This document shows, in pieces, positions 1 through 8,797 of a stretch of DNA of 64,000 nucleotides. The stretch is from assembly GCA_025363475.1 (NCBI GenBank), contig JANYDS010000078.1, positions 1 to 64,000 on the forward strand. Reading direction: 5' to 3'. Both the position numbers and the translations under genes were made by a program. Each line of letters begins with the position of its first letter. Position 1 is the stretch's first letter. The notes under the pieces were generated by a model that was given only the letters and a program-made list of their open reading frames with translations, was not told the DNA's origin and made no database searches. The stretch is from Terriglobia bacterium. GTDB lineage: Bacteria; Acidobacteriota; Terriglobia; Bryobacterales; Bryobacteraceae.

Positions 1-259
1 GTAACAGATAACGGGCATCGAGGCCGCCCATACTGTGGGCGATTACGTGTACGGGTTCACCGCCGAAGCCGGCGCGGATCTGGGCTTCGAGCGATGCCGC
101 GCGTTCCTGAATAGAGCCGTTGGGATCCACTGTGGGTGACAGGGCCCGATAACCGCGCGACTCCAGGTGTTCCTTCACTCCGCGAAAATATTCGAGTGCC
201 CCGATTTGTCCAAAGCCGAGATAGCCGTGAGCCAGAACGATCCCGTGTTGCATTACCAT
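1..259 (-). CDS. Alpha/beta hydrolase (lipase-like), 3' end outside window
   Basis: Reading the minus strand from an ATG at 259 gives 86 codons that run off the window edge. The N-terminal strand ends in an HGYLGF oxyanion-hole motif. Further on is AHSMGGLDARYL, the nucleophile elbow (G/A-H-S-M-G-G) of lipases and esterases of the alpha/beta hydrolase fold. A second in-frame ATG lies at 253. The catalytic Asp and His would be beyond position 1. No signal peptide is visible, so it is probably cytoplasmic. It is transcribed divergently from the NHL-hydrolase fusion. The fold is clear; the substrate is unknown. Confidence 0.75.
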   Translation of the reverse strand, partial: MVMQHGIVLAHGYLGFGQIGALEYFRGVKEHLESRGYRALSPTVDPNGSIQERAASLEAQIRAGFGGEPVHVIAHSMGGLDARYLL

Positions 260-303
260 GCCGGAAGGATACCGCGACGAGTCGAAGTCATATACTGACA
301 GCC

Positions 304-2709
304 ATGTCCCTGAAACATTCCGGCGCACTTGCCGCCGCCACAATGGCCCTGATCTCGATTGCGTCTGCGCAGACGCCTTCACTGCCCAATCCCTACCGCC
401 TGGTCGAAAACTGGGCGCAGCTTCCGAACGGCATGAAGTGGGGTCAGGTGATTTCGGTGGATCCGGATTCGCACGGCAACATCTGGGTGTTCCACCGGGG
501 CGACACGCCGCTGCTGGAATTCGACAGCACCGGTAAATTTCTGCACGGCTTCGGCCAGGGGATGTTTGTGCAGGCGCACGGGCTCTATATTGACCGCGAC
601 GACAATGTTTGGGTGTCTGATGGCCGCGCCAAAGACGGAAGGGGGCAGCAGGTTTTCAAGCTGAGTCCGCAGGGCAAGGTGCTGATGACTTTGGGCAAGG
701 CTGGCGTTTCCGATTCGACACCGGAGACTTTCAATGCGCCCTCTGACATTGTGGTCGCACCGAACGGGGATATCTTTATCGCCGACGGACACGGGCAGGC
801 CACCAACGCCCGCATCGTTAAGTTTTCCAAAGACGGGAAGTTCATTAAGGCATGGGGCAAGAAGGGTAATGGTCCCGGCGATTTTGATATTCCGCATACG
901 ATTGCGCTTGATTCGCAAGGGCGTTTGTTTGTCGGCGACCGCAACAATAACCGGATTCAGATTTTTGATCAGGACGGCAAGTTTATTGATCAGTGGAAAC
1001 AGTTTGGCCGCCCGAGCGGTATTTTTATTGCGAAAGATGACACGATGTATGTCGTCGATTCGGAGTCGAACTCCACCCGCAATCCGGGTTACAAACGAGG
1101 CGTGCGTATTGGCAATGCGAAGGACGGGAAAGTTACCGCGATGATTCCGGATCTGGAGCCGCTGCCGGATACTTCACCTACCATCGGGGCTGAGGGTGTA
1201 ACGGTTGATGCACAGGGTTCTGTTTACTGCGCAGACGTCGGGCATATGCGGCTGCTCAAATTCGTGAAAGGCCAGACGGCTGCCACAATTCCCGCTGCTA
1301 AGGCAACGCTGATTCCGACAACTGAGGCGAGCTATGGATTTGGTGCGGCCAGTCATACGCGAGTGCCGGAGGATTTGTCGAAAGTCGGCTATGTGGAGGA
1401 AGAATTTCTGTTGAGTGGCAATGCGAACGTGTATGACTGGCCTGCGCCTGGCGCGGCCACGGTGCGGACGTTCGCTGCACCTTACACGACGCGCATGATC
1501 ATCCGGCGGCCTGCGCTGCGCAGTAAGTTCAGCGGCAGTGTAGCGGTGGAGATGCAGAATCCTTCCAATCTTTTTGATCTGAACCTGGGCTGGACTTTGT
1601 CGCACAAAGAGTTTGTGCGCAATGGCGATGTGTGGATTGGTATTACAGCGAAGCCGGTTTCGGTTGTTACAGAGAAGACCTTCAATCCGCAGCGTTATGC
1701 TTCGCTGTCGTGGGCAAATCCGGTACCGCTGACGAATCCTGATAACTGTGCGACTGTGGCGCGGGACAGTGATCGCGGGACGGAGAACGGTCTGGTGTGG
1801 GATATCGTGCGGCAGACTGCGGTGTGGCTCAAGGGTCGGGATTCTTCCAACCCGCTGCTGTATGGCGTGGCTGCGAGTGCTGGGCATCCAGTGAAGCATT
1901 TATATGGCTGGGATTATTCGCAGACCGGCGGATATCTATATACCTACGTGAACGCGATTCATCCGCTGGATGTGATTGATAACGGGGGTAAGCCTCTTTT
2001 TGACGGGTACCTGATTGCTACGGCGAGCGGACCTACGCAAATCAATCAGTGTTCGGCTCCGATTCCTGTGGGAGATCCGCGCCGGCAGATCCGGAATGCG
2101 GGGGTTCCCGTGGTTCGTGTGATGACGCTTTCGGACTATCTGCCGAGTATGGCTGCGCGGTTACCGGACAGCGATACGGATAAAACGCGGAACTATGAAA
2201 TTGCCGGCGCTGCCCATGCGACTCCTGATGAGCTGGCGTTTGCGGCTGCACCTGCGGATATCGAAAAGGGCGGACGCGCGGTGCCACCGATGAGTTGTAA
2301 CGAAGGCCCGCGCAGCCGGTTCCCGAACGGGCCTGCGTTTAATGCGATCTGGCATGGACTCGATCAATGGGTTCGTACCGGCAAGCCGGCGTTCAAGGCG
2401 GAACAGATCAAGGTGGAGAATGGCAAGCCAGTGCTGGATGCGTTCGGCAATGTTACCGGGGGCGTGCGGTCGCCTTATGTGGATGTGGCTACGAGTACGT
2501 GGTTTGGTAATTCAACGGGCGAATCGTTCTGCCGGATTGCGGGGCATGAAGTGCCGTTTGATGCGGCGCGTTTGAAAGCGCTTTACCCTACGCATGATGC
2601 TTATGTGAAGGCTGTGACGGCGGATGTTAAGAAGCTGGTGAGTCAGGGGCAGTTGATTCGGGCGGATGGCGACGAGATGATTGCTGAGGCGAAGAAGGCC
2701 AGCTTTTAG
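304..2709 (+). CDS. Secreted NHL-repeat beta-propeller fused to an alpha/beta hydrolase domain
   Basis: The protein is 801 aa from the ATG at 304, which starts a clear signal peptide (MSLKHSGALAAATMALISIA, cut near SAQ). The frame stays open upstream to 136, but that part has no signal-peptide character. Residues about 25-300 contain NHL repeats (HGLYIDRDDNVWVSD, IVVAPNGDIFIADG, IALDSQGRLFVGDRNNNR), which form a six-bladed propeller like that of peptidyl-amidating lyases. Residues about 320-800 resemble the Abhydrolase_10 family; the likely nucleophile is Ser539 in WDYSQTGG. A propeller joined to this hydrolase suggests an exported hydrolase with a recognition module. The substrate is not known. 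Confidence 0.8.
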   Translation: MSLKHSGALAAATMALISIASAQTPSLPNPYRLVENWAQLPNGMKWGQVISVDPDSHGNIWVFHRGDTPLLEFDSTGKFLHGFGQGMFVQAHGLYIDRDDNVWVSDGRAKDGRGQQVFKLSPQGKVLMTLGKAGVSDSTPETFNAPSDIVVAPNGDIFIADGHGQATNARIVKFSKDGKFIKAWGKKGNGPGDFDIPHTIALDSQGRLFVGDRNNNRIQIFDQDGKFIDQWKQFGRPSGIFIAKDDTMYVVDSESNSTRNPGYKRGVRIGNAKDGKVTAMIPDLEPLPDTSPTIGAEGVTVDAQGSVYCADVGHMRLLKFVKGQTAATIPAAKATLIPTTEASYGFGAASHTRVPEDLSKVGYVEEEFLLSGNANVYDWPAPGAATVRTFAAPYTTRMIIRRPALRSKFSGSVAVEMQNPSNLFDLNLGWTLSHKEFVRNGDVWIGITAKPVSVVTEKTFNPQRYASLSWANPVPLTNPDNCATVARDSDRGTENGLVWDIVRQTAVWLKGRDSSNPLLYGVAASAGHPVKHLYGWDYSQTGGYLYTYVNAIHPLDVIDNGGKPLFDGYLIATASGPTQINQCSAPIPVGDPRRQIRNAGVPVVRVMTLSDYLPSMAARLPDSDTDKTRNYEIAGAAHATPDELAFAAAPADIEKGGRAVPPMSCNEGPRSRFPNGPAFNAIWHGLDQWVRTGKPAFKAEQIKVENGKPVLDAFGNVTGGVRSPYVDVATSTWFGNSTGESFCRIAGHEVPFDAARLKALYPTHDAYVKAVTADVKKLVSQGQLIRADGDEMIAEAKKASF

Positions 2710-2755
2710 GGCTTGACGAAGCAGCTGCGGAGCTTTGCACTGGCGGGGGTAGACT

Positions 2756-2992
2756 ATGGGTATGCTGGTTTCTGAGCTCATCGTGCTCGACCCCGCGGTC
2801 GTGGGGGGTAAACCTGTGATACGGGGAACCCGTCTGGCAGTCGAGTTCATCCTGGAACTCCTCGCTGCGGGCCAATCGGAAAACCAGGTTCTCACAAACT
2901 ACCCCGGTCTGACGCGAGAGGATATTCTTGCCTGCCTGTCATACGCCAGCTACCTGGCCCGCGAGTACAAGGCCTACCCAATTCCGGCGTAG
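2756..2992 (+). CDS. DUF433 antitoxin-like protein
   Basis: This 78-residue protein matches the DUF433 (VapB45-like) family. It has the hallmark GGKPVIRGTRLAVEFILELL, and then a helical segment around YPGLTREDILACLSYA. DUF433 proteins carry a helix-turn-helix and are the antitoxin partners of DUF5615 PIN-like toxins. The stop codon directly abuts the ATG of that toxin at 2993, so the two form a single transcription unit. An alternative start is the ATG at 2762. The pair appears intact, unlike the other toxin-antitoxin remnants of this window. Such antitoxins usually repress their own operon; no operator was identified here. Confidence 0.88.
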   Translation: MGMLVSELIVLDPAVVGGKPVIRGTRLAVEFILELLAAGQSENQVLTNYPGLTREDILACLSYASYLAREYKAYPIPA

Positions 2993-3355
2993 ATGCGCCT
3001 TCTCGCTGACGAGAATTTTCCGAAGCCGATCGTAGAGGCGCTTCGTGCTGACGGCCATGACGTCCTTTGGGCCCGCGTAAGTTGCGCGGGTTGGAAAGAC
3101 GTCATACTGCTGGAGCTGGCCGAATCTGAAGCGCGAATCGTACTGACACTCGATAAAGATTTCTGGCAGATCGCCGTTCAACGACGGGTCACGCTCCAAC
3201 GATCCGGTGTCGTTCTGTTCCGGGTTCATCCTGCAACTCCCGAAAACCTGGCCCCGCTTTTAAGTGCGTTTTCCAGGGAACAAAAGGCGTGGGCCGGGCA
3301 TGTCAGCATCATCACAATTGATGGAATTCAGATGCTTACTATGCGAAGGAATTGA
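2993..3355 (+). CDS. DUF5615 PIN-like toxin
   Basis: The 120-residue protein begins MRLLADENFPKPIVEALRA, the N-terminal signature of DUF5615/Mut7-C-like PIN domains. The first acidic residues are D6 and E7, and VLTLDKDFWQIA is the second acidic cluster. PIN-fold proteins are metal-dependent ribonucleases, and this family pairs with DUF433 antitoxins, as here with zero spacing. The length is normal for the family and all expected acidic positions are present, so the toxin is probably active. The RNA target is unknown. The gene is followed by a convergent TIGR03435 gene. Confidence 0.88.
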   Translation: MRLLADENFPKPIVEALRADGHDVLWARVSCAGWKDVILLELAESEARIVLTLDKDFWQIAVQRRVTLQRSGVVLFRVHPATPENLAPLLSAFSREQKAWAGHVSIITIDGIQMLTMRRN

Positions 3356-3389
3356 CGGGCAACTTACCTGGATCTTTTAAAGCCGGGCT

Positions 3390-4328
3390 TCAATTGTCAG
3401 TGGGCAATTGCTGCACGTGATCGATCACTAAAATTTGGGCCACAATCTGTTCCGACTGCACCAGACGAAGTCCCAGCTGTGACTGCACCGCGTCGAAGAG
3501 GGTTGGGCCGGAAGGTTCGGCCTGGCTCGAACCCGAGGGTGCTGCGGCGCCGTCACCATGCTCCATATGTCCGCCTCCGCCACCCCAGGCAGAATGGCTG
3601 GCAGATTGGGCGCTGCTGCCGCTCCAGGCCAGAGATACATCGTACTTCCCCGGAAGCCCTGTCGCATCGCTAACAGGAAGACTGAGCTGGTCTGAAAATA
3701 TGCGTGCCAGATCGGCCGCAGTTTGATGATCACCCCGGTAGCGGGCTGAGCCGTTGAAGTTGATCACTCCATTGTGCGAACCCCCATCGCGGTGCCACTG
3801 GTCAGCCCCACTACTCGCAGCGGCGCGCGGGGAGTCTGTGGATGTTTTGAGTTTCGAGCCGTTCCCGGCCACAACCAGCTGATAACCGCGCATTTTCTTT
3901 TCGGTGAAATGGTGCGTCAGGCCGAACCGGTCTTTGATCAGGTTCTGCAGCATCATCTGGAACTCTGCCGCAGTGGCTCCGGCCGGAATTTTGGCAGCAA
4001 CCTCGAAGGTGTTACCTGCGAGGGACGCCATAGCTGGAAACTGATAGTTTTGCAGCTGGAAAGCTTTGCTGATCAGCACGGCGAGCGTGCATTTTGAACA
4101 GCGGAACATGCCTGGGTCGGACGTACCGGGGCCTCCGGTGCTGGTGCCAGCGGCGAAGTGAAAGCCGGTTTCAGGCGGATTGGTCCTGATCGACGCGACA
4201 TCGAACTCGGTCTTTGCGATGCCAGTCGCAGTTTGCCCGTTGGCCGCCAACGCCGCCGAAAGGGCGAGGGTAAGAATCAATGTCAGCCTCACGAAGGTGA
4301 TATTTTTAACACCGGGGGCAGCATGCAT
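3390..4328 (-). CDS. TIGR03435 family secreted protein
   Basis: The 312-aa product starts with a signal peptide (LTLILTLALSAALAANGQ). It carries the family pattern EFDVASIRTNPP near the N-terminus, then CTLAVLISKAFQLQNYQ, FEVAAKIPAGATAAEF, MLQNLIKDRFGLTHHFTEKKMRGYQLV, and a C-terminal ATGLPGKYDVSLAW. TIGR03435 is a large paralogous family described from soil Acidobacteria (Solibacter and relatives). Its function is unknown; it is exported. A glycine/histidine-rich stretch precedes the C-terminal region. It lies 8 bp downstream of the M49 peptidase gene on the same strand and could be co-transcribed with it. Confidence 0.9.
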   Translation of the reverse strand: MHAAPGVKNITFVRLTLILTLALSAALAANGQTATGIAKTEFDVASIRTNPPETGFHFAAGTSTGGPGTSDPGMFRCSKCTLAVLISKAFQLQNYQFPAMASLAGNTFEVAAKIPAGATAAEFQMMLQNLIKDRFGLTHHFTEKKMRGYQLVVAGNGSKLKTSTDSPRAAASSGADQWHRDGGSHNGVINFNGSARYRGDHQTAADLARIFSDQLSLPVSDATGLPGKYDVSLAWSGSSAQSASHSAWGGGGGHMEHGDGAAAPSGSSQAEPSGPTLFDAVQSQLGLRLVQSEQIVAQILVIDHVQQLPTDN

Positions 4329-4336
4329 CCATCGGC

Positions 4337-6298
4337 CTACTTTACCTTGGGAAACATCGCGCTATAGCTGAGTTGCTGCTGCACATAGTCTCGAGGATAC
4401 CAGATGACGACTTTCGTTACAGCGCCATCGGGGCCGAACGTCGCGGTGAGGTCAGGGTTGATGCCTACCGGATAAGTGGGCAGGTTGAGCGCTTTGTAGC
4501 GCGCGGCCACCTGATCACGCAGTTTCGGATCGAAATGCACGCCGTACTGGTCCATGAGCGCCTTGATGGCGTTGTAATCGCCTTCAGCTTTGATCCGCAT
4601 GAGTTCGGCGAGCAGCATGCCGACGCCTGCGCGCATTTTCTTATAATCCTTCACGTAGACAAAAGTCTTGCCGGCGCGCTCTTCCATAACAATGGCGCCC
4701 GTTTTATCCATAATGTAGCGAGCAATCAGCTGGCGGTTGCGCGCATGGTCTTCTTCGATGGTGTCGCCCTTCGTGATGCGCCGCAGTTGCGTCATCATGG
4801 TGCGGGCCGAACCGTCATACATAGCTCGGCCGATTTCATTGGAATCGACAAGGCCCAGCTCTTTCAATTTCGGGTCGAAAATATTCCAGAGCGCCATCAG
4901 ATCGGCACGGGCTTCTTCGAGCGCGGAAAAATATTCCTTGAGGTAGAAACCGGCATCTTCGGTCAGTCTCGGATTCAGTTTCCCCGAGCCGTGGCCAATC
5001 ACTTCGTGCATGGCGGTCATGAGATCACCGGCGCGGGGGCCGTACTTGATGTCCCGTGCAATTTCTTCGGGCGACGAGCCAAACTCGTTGAGGGAGGCCG
5101 GGCCCGAGGCTGCATCGAGCGCACGTGAATTGCCCGTCAGCAGAAAGCTCTTCGAACCGAACTTCTCACGAATTTCGTTTTCGTTGGGCAGGTTGTCGCC
5201 AATCGTGCTGATGTGAAAATCACCTGTTTCGATGGTAGTTTCCACCGCTTTGGCAACCGGCGGTTTCACGCCCTGCTTCTTATATTGCGGAGCCCAGGGA
5301 GCGCGGTCTTCAAAGTACTGGGCATTGTCAGCAACTTTCTTCATGGCATCGGAAAGCTTCTGGTCCGTGATGGAAACGAAACTCTGAGAACTCGCCTTGG
5401 CCCCGCGGGCATCGCGATAAACCTCAATGAAGCCGTTCATGAAATCAACGGGCGGATTGTTCGCAACCCAGTCCGTATCGAACTGGAGCCAGTCTTTGTA
5501 TTCGCCAGTTTGGTAGTAGCGGATCAGGTCGGCAATCACTTTGGCCTGATCCGGTTCTGCGTACGCCCTGGCTTTGGTCAGGGCTTCGTTGGCTTTGCCA
5601 AGATACACCGAATAGAGACCCGGCGCGGTGGTGCGATAGACCTGTTCGGTAATCTTGCCGTTCACTTTGGCGACGCGGGAGTTCAGACGGTAATGTTCGG
5701 TAAAGCCCTTCAGCTCAGCCAGTTTGACGCCGGAATAGAAGTTATTGGCGCTGGCTTCAATAATATCTTTGCCGGCAGGCGGACTTTTGGAAGTAGTGAG
5801 CGGTTCAAAGTCGGCGTCAAAGAACGACTGGCCAAGCGCCTCGGCTTCAGGAATCAGATCCTTGTGGCCGGATTGTTCCAGCGCTTTCTTCAGGTCCGCG
5901 GCACTGAAGAGCGGCAGGAATTTCTGCGAAGTGTTTTCGTTGTGGTTGCCGCGATTCCCCCAGAACAGCTTCGTGTAGGTGAGGATGTTCGCGTAGACCG
6001 GCGGGTCAATCTTCGCCTTCTCTGTAACCAGGGTTTCGAGCAGGGATTTCTGGCGCAGACCAAAGCGTGATAGCTGATCAAAAATAATGGGATTGATGGC
6101 GATGGAGGCCTGATTCAGCCAGTAGGCCAGCGCCTGCTGTTTCGGCGTCAGGCCATTGAAGCTGTCAGCTTCAAGCTGCAGGAACGACGTATTGTCGATA
6201 CGCTCGACAATGGGTGACACGGCGGGTGAAGCAGGTGCAGCGTAGAGTGCGCTCGCGGCAATGAGGCAGAATGCAACAGGTTTTCTCAGCACGGACAT
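4337..6298 (-). CDS. Dipeptidyl-peptidase III-like zinc peptidase (family M49)
   Basis: The 653-aa product has an N-terminal signal peptide (FCLIAASALYAAPAS), so it is periplasmic or secreted. The zinc site is HEVIGH at residues 431-436, a HExxxH motif (two ligand histidines, catalytic Glu432), followed by the LEEARADL helix, where Glu462 should be the third ligand as in human DPP III (HELLGH/EECRAE). M49 enzymes remove dipeptides from oligopeptide N-termini. Homologues are sometimes mislabelled dihydrofolate reductase. Its ATG is only 6 bp from the divergent lpxD start, so the promoters must sit inside the neighbouring genes or be shared. Confidence 0.9.
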   Translation of the reverse strand: MSVLRKPVAFCLIAASALYAAPASPAVSPIVERIDNTSFLQLEADSFNGLTPKQQALAYWLNQASIAINPIIFDQLSRFGLRQKSLLETLVTEKAKIDPPVYANILTYTKLFWGNRGNHNENTSQKFLPLFSAADLKKALEQSGHKDLIPEAEALGQSFFDADFEPLTTSKSPPAGKDIIEASANNFYSGVKLAELKGFTEHYRLNSRVAKVNGKITEQVYRTTAPGLYSVYLGKANEALTKARAYAEPDQAKVIADLIRYYQTGEYKDWLQFDTDWVANNPPVDFMNGFIEVYRDARGAKASSQSFVSITDQKLSDAMKKVADNAQYFEDRAPWAPQYKKQGVKPPVAKAVETTIETGDFHISTIGDNLPNENEIREKFGSKSFLLTGNSRALDAASGPASLNEFGSSPEEIARDIKYGPRAGDLMTAMHEVIGHGSGKLNPRLTEDAGFYLKEYFSALEEARADLMALWNIFDPKLKELGLVDSNEIGRAMYDGSARTMMTQLRRITKGDTIEEDHARNRQLIARYIMDKTGAIVMEERAGKTFVYVKDYKKMRAGVGMLLAELMRIKAEGDYNAIKALMDQYGVHFDPKLRDQVAARYKALNLPTYPVGINPDLTATFGPDGAVTKVVIWYPRDYVQQQLSYSAMFPKVK

Positions 6299-6304
6299 AA
6301 TTGT

Positions 6305-7270
6305 ATGTTAGCGTCGCAGAAGATGAAGGATTGCAGGGCAGGAACTCTGGCGGCTCAACTGGGACTGGAATTGCGGGGAAATCCGGAGCAACAAATCCGG
6401 GGCGCAGCGGCGCTGGATGACGCGAGCGCGGGGCCGGAGCAACTCACTTTTGTGGGACATCCGAAGGTCTTCGCCGCAGGTATAGCTTCGTGTGCACGGT
6501 GTCTGATTGCGCTCCCGGAGTTTGTGGCGGCTGAGGGGCAGACCGTGATCGTGTCGTCTCAGCCCCGTGCCCATTTCGCGGCGGCGCTGGAACTGCTGTT
6601 CCCGCGGCAATCCGCCGGGCCGGGGATTCACCCGACGGCTGTTGTGGACCCGACTGCAGTGATAGATCCTACAGCCGAAATCGGACCCCTGGTGACGATT
6701 GGGGCCGGAGTGCAGGTAGGTGCGCATTCGGTTTTGTATCCCCGCGTGACGGTTTATCACGGCGTCGTGATTGGTGCCCGGTGCGTTGTCCATTCTGGCG
6801 CGGTTCTTGGGGCTGACGGGTTTGGGTTTGAGAGGGTGGGGGCGGCTTACCGGAAAGTCCCGCAGGTGGGTACGGTTGAGATTGGTGACGATGTGGAGAT
6901 TGGCGCCAATACCTGCATTGACCGCGCGACGCTCGGAGTGACAGTGATTGGTGAGGGGACTAAGCTCGACAACATGGTGCACATTGCGCACAACTGCAAG
7001 ATCGGCAGGCATGTATTGATTGCGGCGCAGACGGGCCTTGCGGGTGGCGTTGCGGTTGGTGATTATGCAATCGTGGGCGGCCAGGTGGGCGTGGGGGATA
7101 AGGCGCGGATTGAATCGGGCGCGATCATTGGTTCCGGCGCGGGTATTTTGACGTCGAAAATTGTGCGCGCCGGGGAACCCGTCTGGGGTACGCCCGCACG
7201 ACCCTTGCGCCAGTATCTGGGTCAGCTGGCCACGCTGGCGCGGCTGGCCAAACGGCGCGGTACGCCATAA
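6305..7270 (+). CDS. lpxD: UDP-3-O-acylglucosamine N-acyltransferase LpxD
   Basis: LpxD adds the second, N-linked hydroxyacyl chain to UDP-3-O-acylglucosamine in lipid A synthesis, using acyl-ACP, in the cytoplasm. The 321-aa protein has the N-terminal uridine-binding domain (residues about 10-105, with EQLTFVGHPKV) and then hexapeptide repeats forming a left-handed beta-helix (about 108-290). The catalytic histidine is His229 in HIAHN, equivalent to E. coli His239. A C-terminal helix follows WGTPARPLRQYL. A start at the ATG at 6323 is also possible. The stop codon abuts the next gene. No other lpx gene is near. Confidence 0.95.
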   Translation: MLASQKMKDCRAGTLAAQLGLELRGNPEQQIRGAAALDDASAGPEQLTFVGHPKVFAAGIASCARCLIALPEFVAAEGQTVIVSSQPRAHFAAALELLFPRQSAGPGIHPTAVVDPTAVIDPTAEIGPLVTIGAGVQVGAHSVLYPRVTVYHGVVIGARCVVHSGAVLGADGFGFERVGAAYRKVPQVGTVEIGDDVEIGANTCIDRATLGVTVIGEGTKLDNMVHIAHNCKIGRHVLIAAQTGLAGGVAVGDYAIVGGQVGVGDKARIESGAIIGSGAGILTSKIVRAGEPVWGTPARPLRQYLGQLATLARLAKRRGTP

Positions 7271-7864
7271 ATGCTGGTGGTGGTGGGCGGGCACACCCGC
7301 AATATTGGCAAGACCACCGTGGCCTGTGGAATTATTGAGGCGCTGCGCGACTGGAACTGGACCACAATCAAGATCACACAGTATGGCCATGGCGTCTGTT
7401 CCCGCAACGGTGAACCGTGTCCTTGCGCTGATCCCACTCATCCGGTTTCGATTTCGGAAGAAGAGGGTGATTTTCCCACAACCGATTCGGGAAGGTTTCT
7501 GGTTTCAGGGGCGCAACGCGCCTTCTGGGTGCGGACGCCTGCCGGTGGCCTCAATGACGCGATGCCACGGCTGCGGAAGATCCTTGACGGGGGCGAAAAC
7601 ATCATCGTGGAATCCAACAGTTTGTTGCGGTTCGTGAAGCCGGATTTCTATGCGGTGGTTGTCGATGGCGCGGTTGCCGATTTCAAGCCATCGTGCCGCA
7701 CCTGGCTGGACCGTGCCGACGCGCTGGTGCCCACATCAAATGCGCCGCTCGGGTGGGCGGATGTGCCGCAGTCGCTCTGGCGGGATAAACCCAGGCTCAG
7801 TATCGCGGAAGTTGCGGCGGCACTAAAGGAAATCGTCAGAGCAGCCGATCATCTTCACAGGTAA
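7271..7864 (+). CDS. P-loop NTPase related to MobB/dethiobiotin-synthetase fold
   Basis: The 197-aa protein opens with a beta strand and GGHTRNIGKTT, a deviant Walker A with a five-residue spacer of the sort seen in MobB and BioD. Further on, VESNSLLRFVKPDFYAVVVDG resembles the second nucleotide-site region, and LVPTSNAPLGW follows. It starts directly after the lpxD stop, which indicates translational coupling. It contains a CSRNGEPCPCADPTHPVS segment with three closely spaced cysteines, which could bind metal. A role in molybdenum-cofactor guanylylation is possible but is not supported by the neighbours. I call it by fold only. Confidence 0.65.
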   Translation: MLVVVGGHTRNIGKTTVACGIIEALRDWNWTTIKITQYGHGVCSRNGEPCPCADPTHPVSISEEEGDFPTTDSGRFLVSGAQRAFWVRTPAGGLNDAMPRLRKILDGGENIIVESNSLLRFVKPDFYAVVVDGAVADFKPSCRTWLDRADALVPTSNAPLGWADVPQSLWRDKPRLSIAEVAAALKEIVRAADHLHR

Positions 7865-7874
7865 CGGTTGGCAT

Positions 7875-8408
7875 ATGACGATGACGACAACACGCACAAG
7901 AAGCACGACCAGCCGCAGGGCGGCGGATATGCCGGTTGACAGCAGGGCCGGAAAATATCTCACGTTTCATCTGGGGAAAGAAGAGTTCGGCATCCAGGTG
8001 ATGCATGTACGCGAAATTATGGGCGTACAGGACATTACTGCTGTGCCCGGAACCCCTGCGCATCTCAAGGGTGTGATCAATCTGCGGGGCAAAATCATTC
8101 CGGTGGTTGACCTGCGGCTCAAGTTTAATTTTCCTGAACTCGCGTTCACGGAAACAACTTGCATCGTGGTGGTGCAGGTGGCGCAGGAGGGCGATCAGGC
8201 CATGATCGGGCTGATTGTGGATGGTGTTTCGGAAGTCTTGAATCTGGCGGCGGGCGACATCGAAGATCCACCCGATTTCGGCGAAGGTGTTGAAACTCCG
8301 TTTGTACTGGGCATCGCCAAGTTCAAGGGCTCGGTGAAGATTTTGCTCAAGATTGAAGACGTGTTAACGCTTCAGGAACTGCGCGGGATTGATTTACTGG
8401 TTCAGTAA
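7875..8408 (+). CDS. cheW: CheW-like chemotaxis coupling protein
   Basis: CheW links chemoreceptors to the CheA kinase. The 177-aa protein has a single CheW domain at residues about 33-170. The first half contains YLTFHLGKEEFGIQVMHVREI, VPGTPAHLKGVINLRGKIIP and VVDLRLKF. The second half contains IVDGVSEVLNL and the typical C-terminal LLKIEDVL. A serine/threonine/arginine-rich tail of about 30 residues precedes the domain. It starts 10 bp after the NTPase gene and is probably the last gene of the lpxD unit. No cheA, cheR or receptor gene is in the window, so it may serve a distant array or a non-chemotactic pathway. Confidence 0.93.
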   Translation: MTMTTTRTRSTTSRRAADMPVDSRAGKYLTFHLGKEEFGIQVMHVREIMGVQDITAVPGTPAHLKGVINLRGKIIPVVDLRLKFNFPELAFTETTCIVVVQVAQEGDQAMIGLIVDGVSEVLNLAAGDIEDPPDFGEGVETPFVLGIAKFKGSVKILLKIEDVLTLQELRGIDLLVQ

Positions 8409-8494
8409 GCCTCTAACTAATCATAGAGATACAACTTGCGGGTGGCGCTATTTCCGCTTTCACGCGCGGCTGAATCCACGTCCATGCGACGGTT

Positions 8495-8797
8495 CTATTG
8501 CAGGAACAGCCCCGGCACGTCCCGGCCGCGCGAAGCGACGTGAAGTATCATCACCACCTCTTCGCCGGTGCGATATTCATAGACGATGAGATAGCTGTCG
8601 GCGGGAAAACTGCGCACGTCCGGTCCCAACTCATCACGGCTCCGTCCAGCCGCAGGGTATCTCGCGAGCAGCCCGAATCTTGCCGTAATTCCGTCGATTA
8701 CGCGGTTGGCCGTCTCCACACTGGCCTCTTGCGCGACATAAAGCCAGATACCGTCCAACTCCGCCTCGGCCTGAGGCGAGACCCGGATCTCCTTCAC
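8495..8797 (-). CDS. RelE/ParE-family toxin
   Basis: This 100-residue protein has the ParE/RelE pattern: IRVSPQAEAELDGIWLYVA at the N-terminus, then the helix NRVIDGITARFGLLARYPAAGRSRDEL, and the strands SYLIVYEYR and EVVMILHVASRGRDV at the C-terminus. The family inhibits gyrase (ParE) or cleaves mRNA (RelE); which one applies cannot be decided here. The start overlaps the upstream antitoxin gene by 4 nt (8794-8797), the usual coupling of such pairs. The gene looks complete and lies convergent to cheW. Confidence 0.9.
   Translation of the reverse strand: MKEIRVSPQAEAELDGIWLYVAQEASVETANRVIDGITARFGLLARYPAAGRSRDELGPDVRSFPADSYLIVYEYRTGEEVVMILHVASRGRDVPGLFLQ

Noticed and set aside
379..918. Long minus-strand open frame opposite the NHL-hydrolase gene
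   Set aside because: Arginine/valine-rich shadow without motifs, fully inside a well-supported gene on the other strand.
4373..6070. Two long plus-strand frames opposite the M49 peptidase
   Set aside because: High-GC antisense shadows; the peptidase on the minus strand has a signal peptide and complete zinc site.
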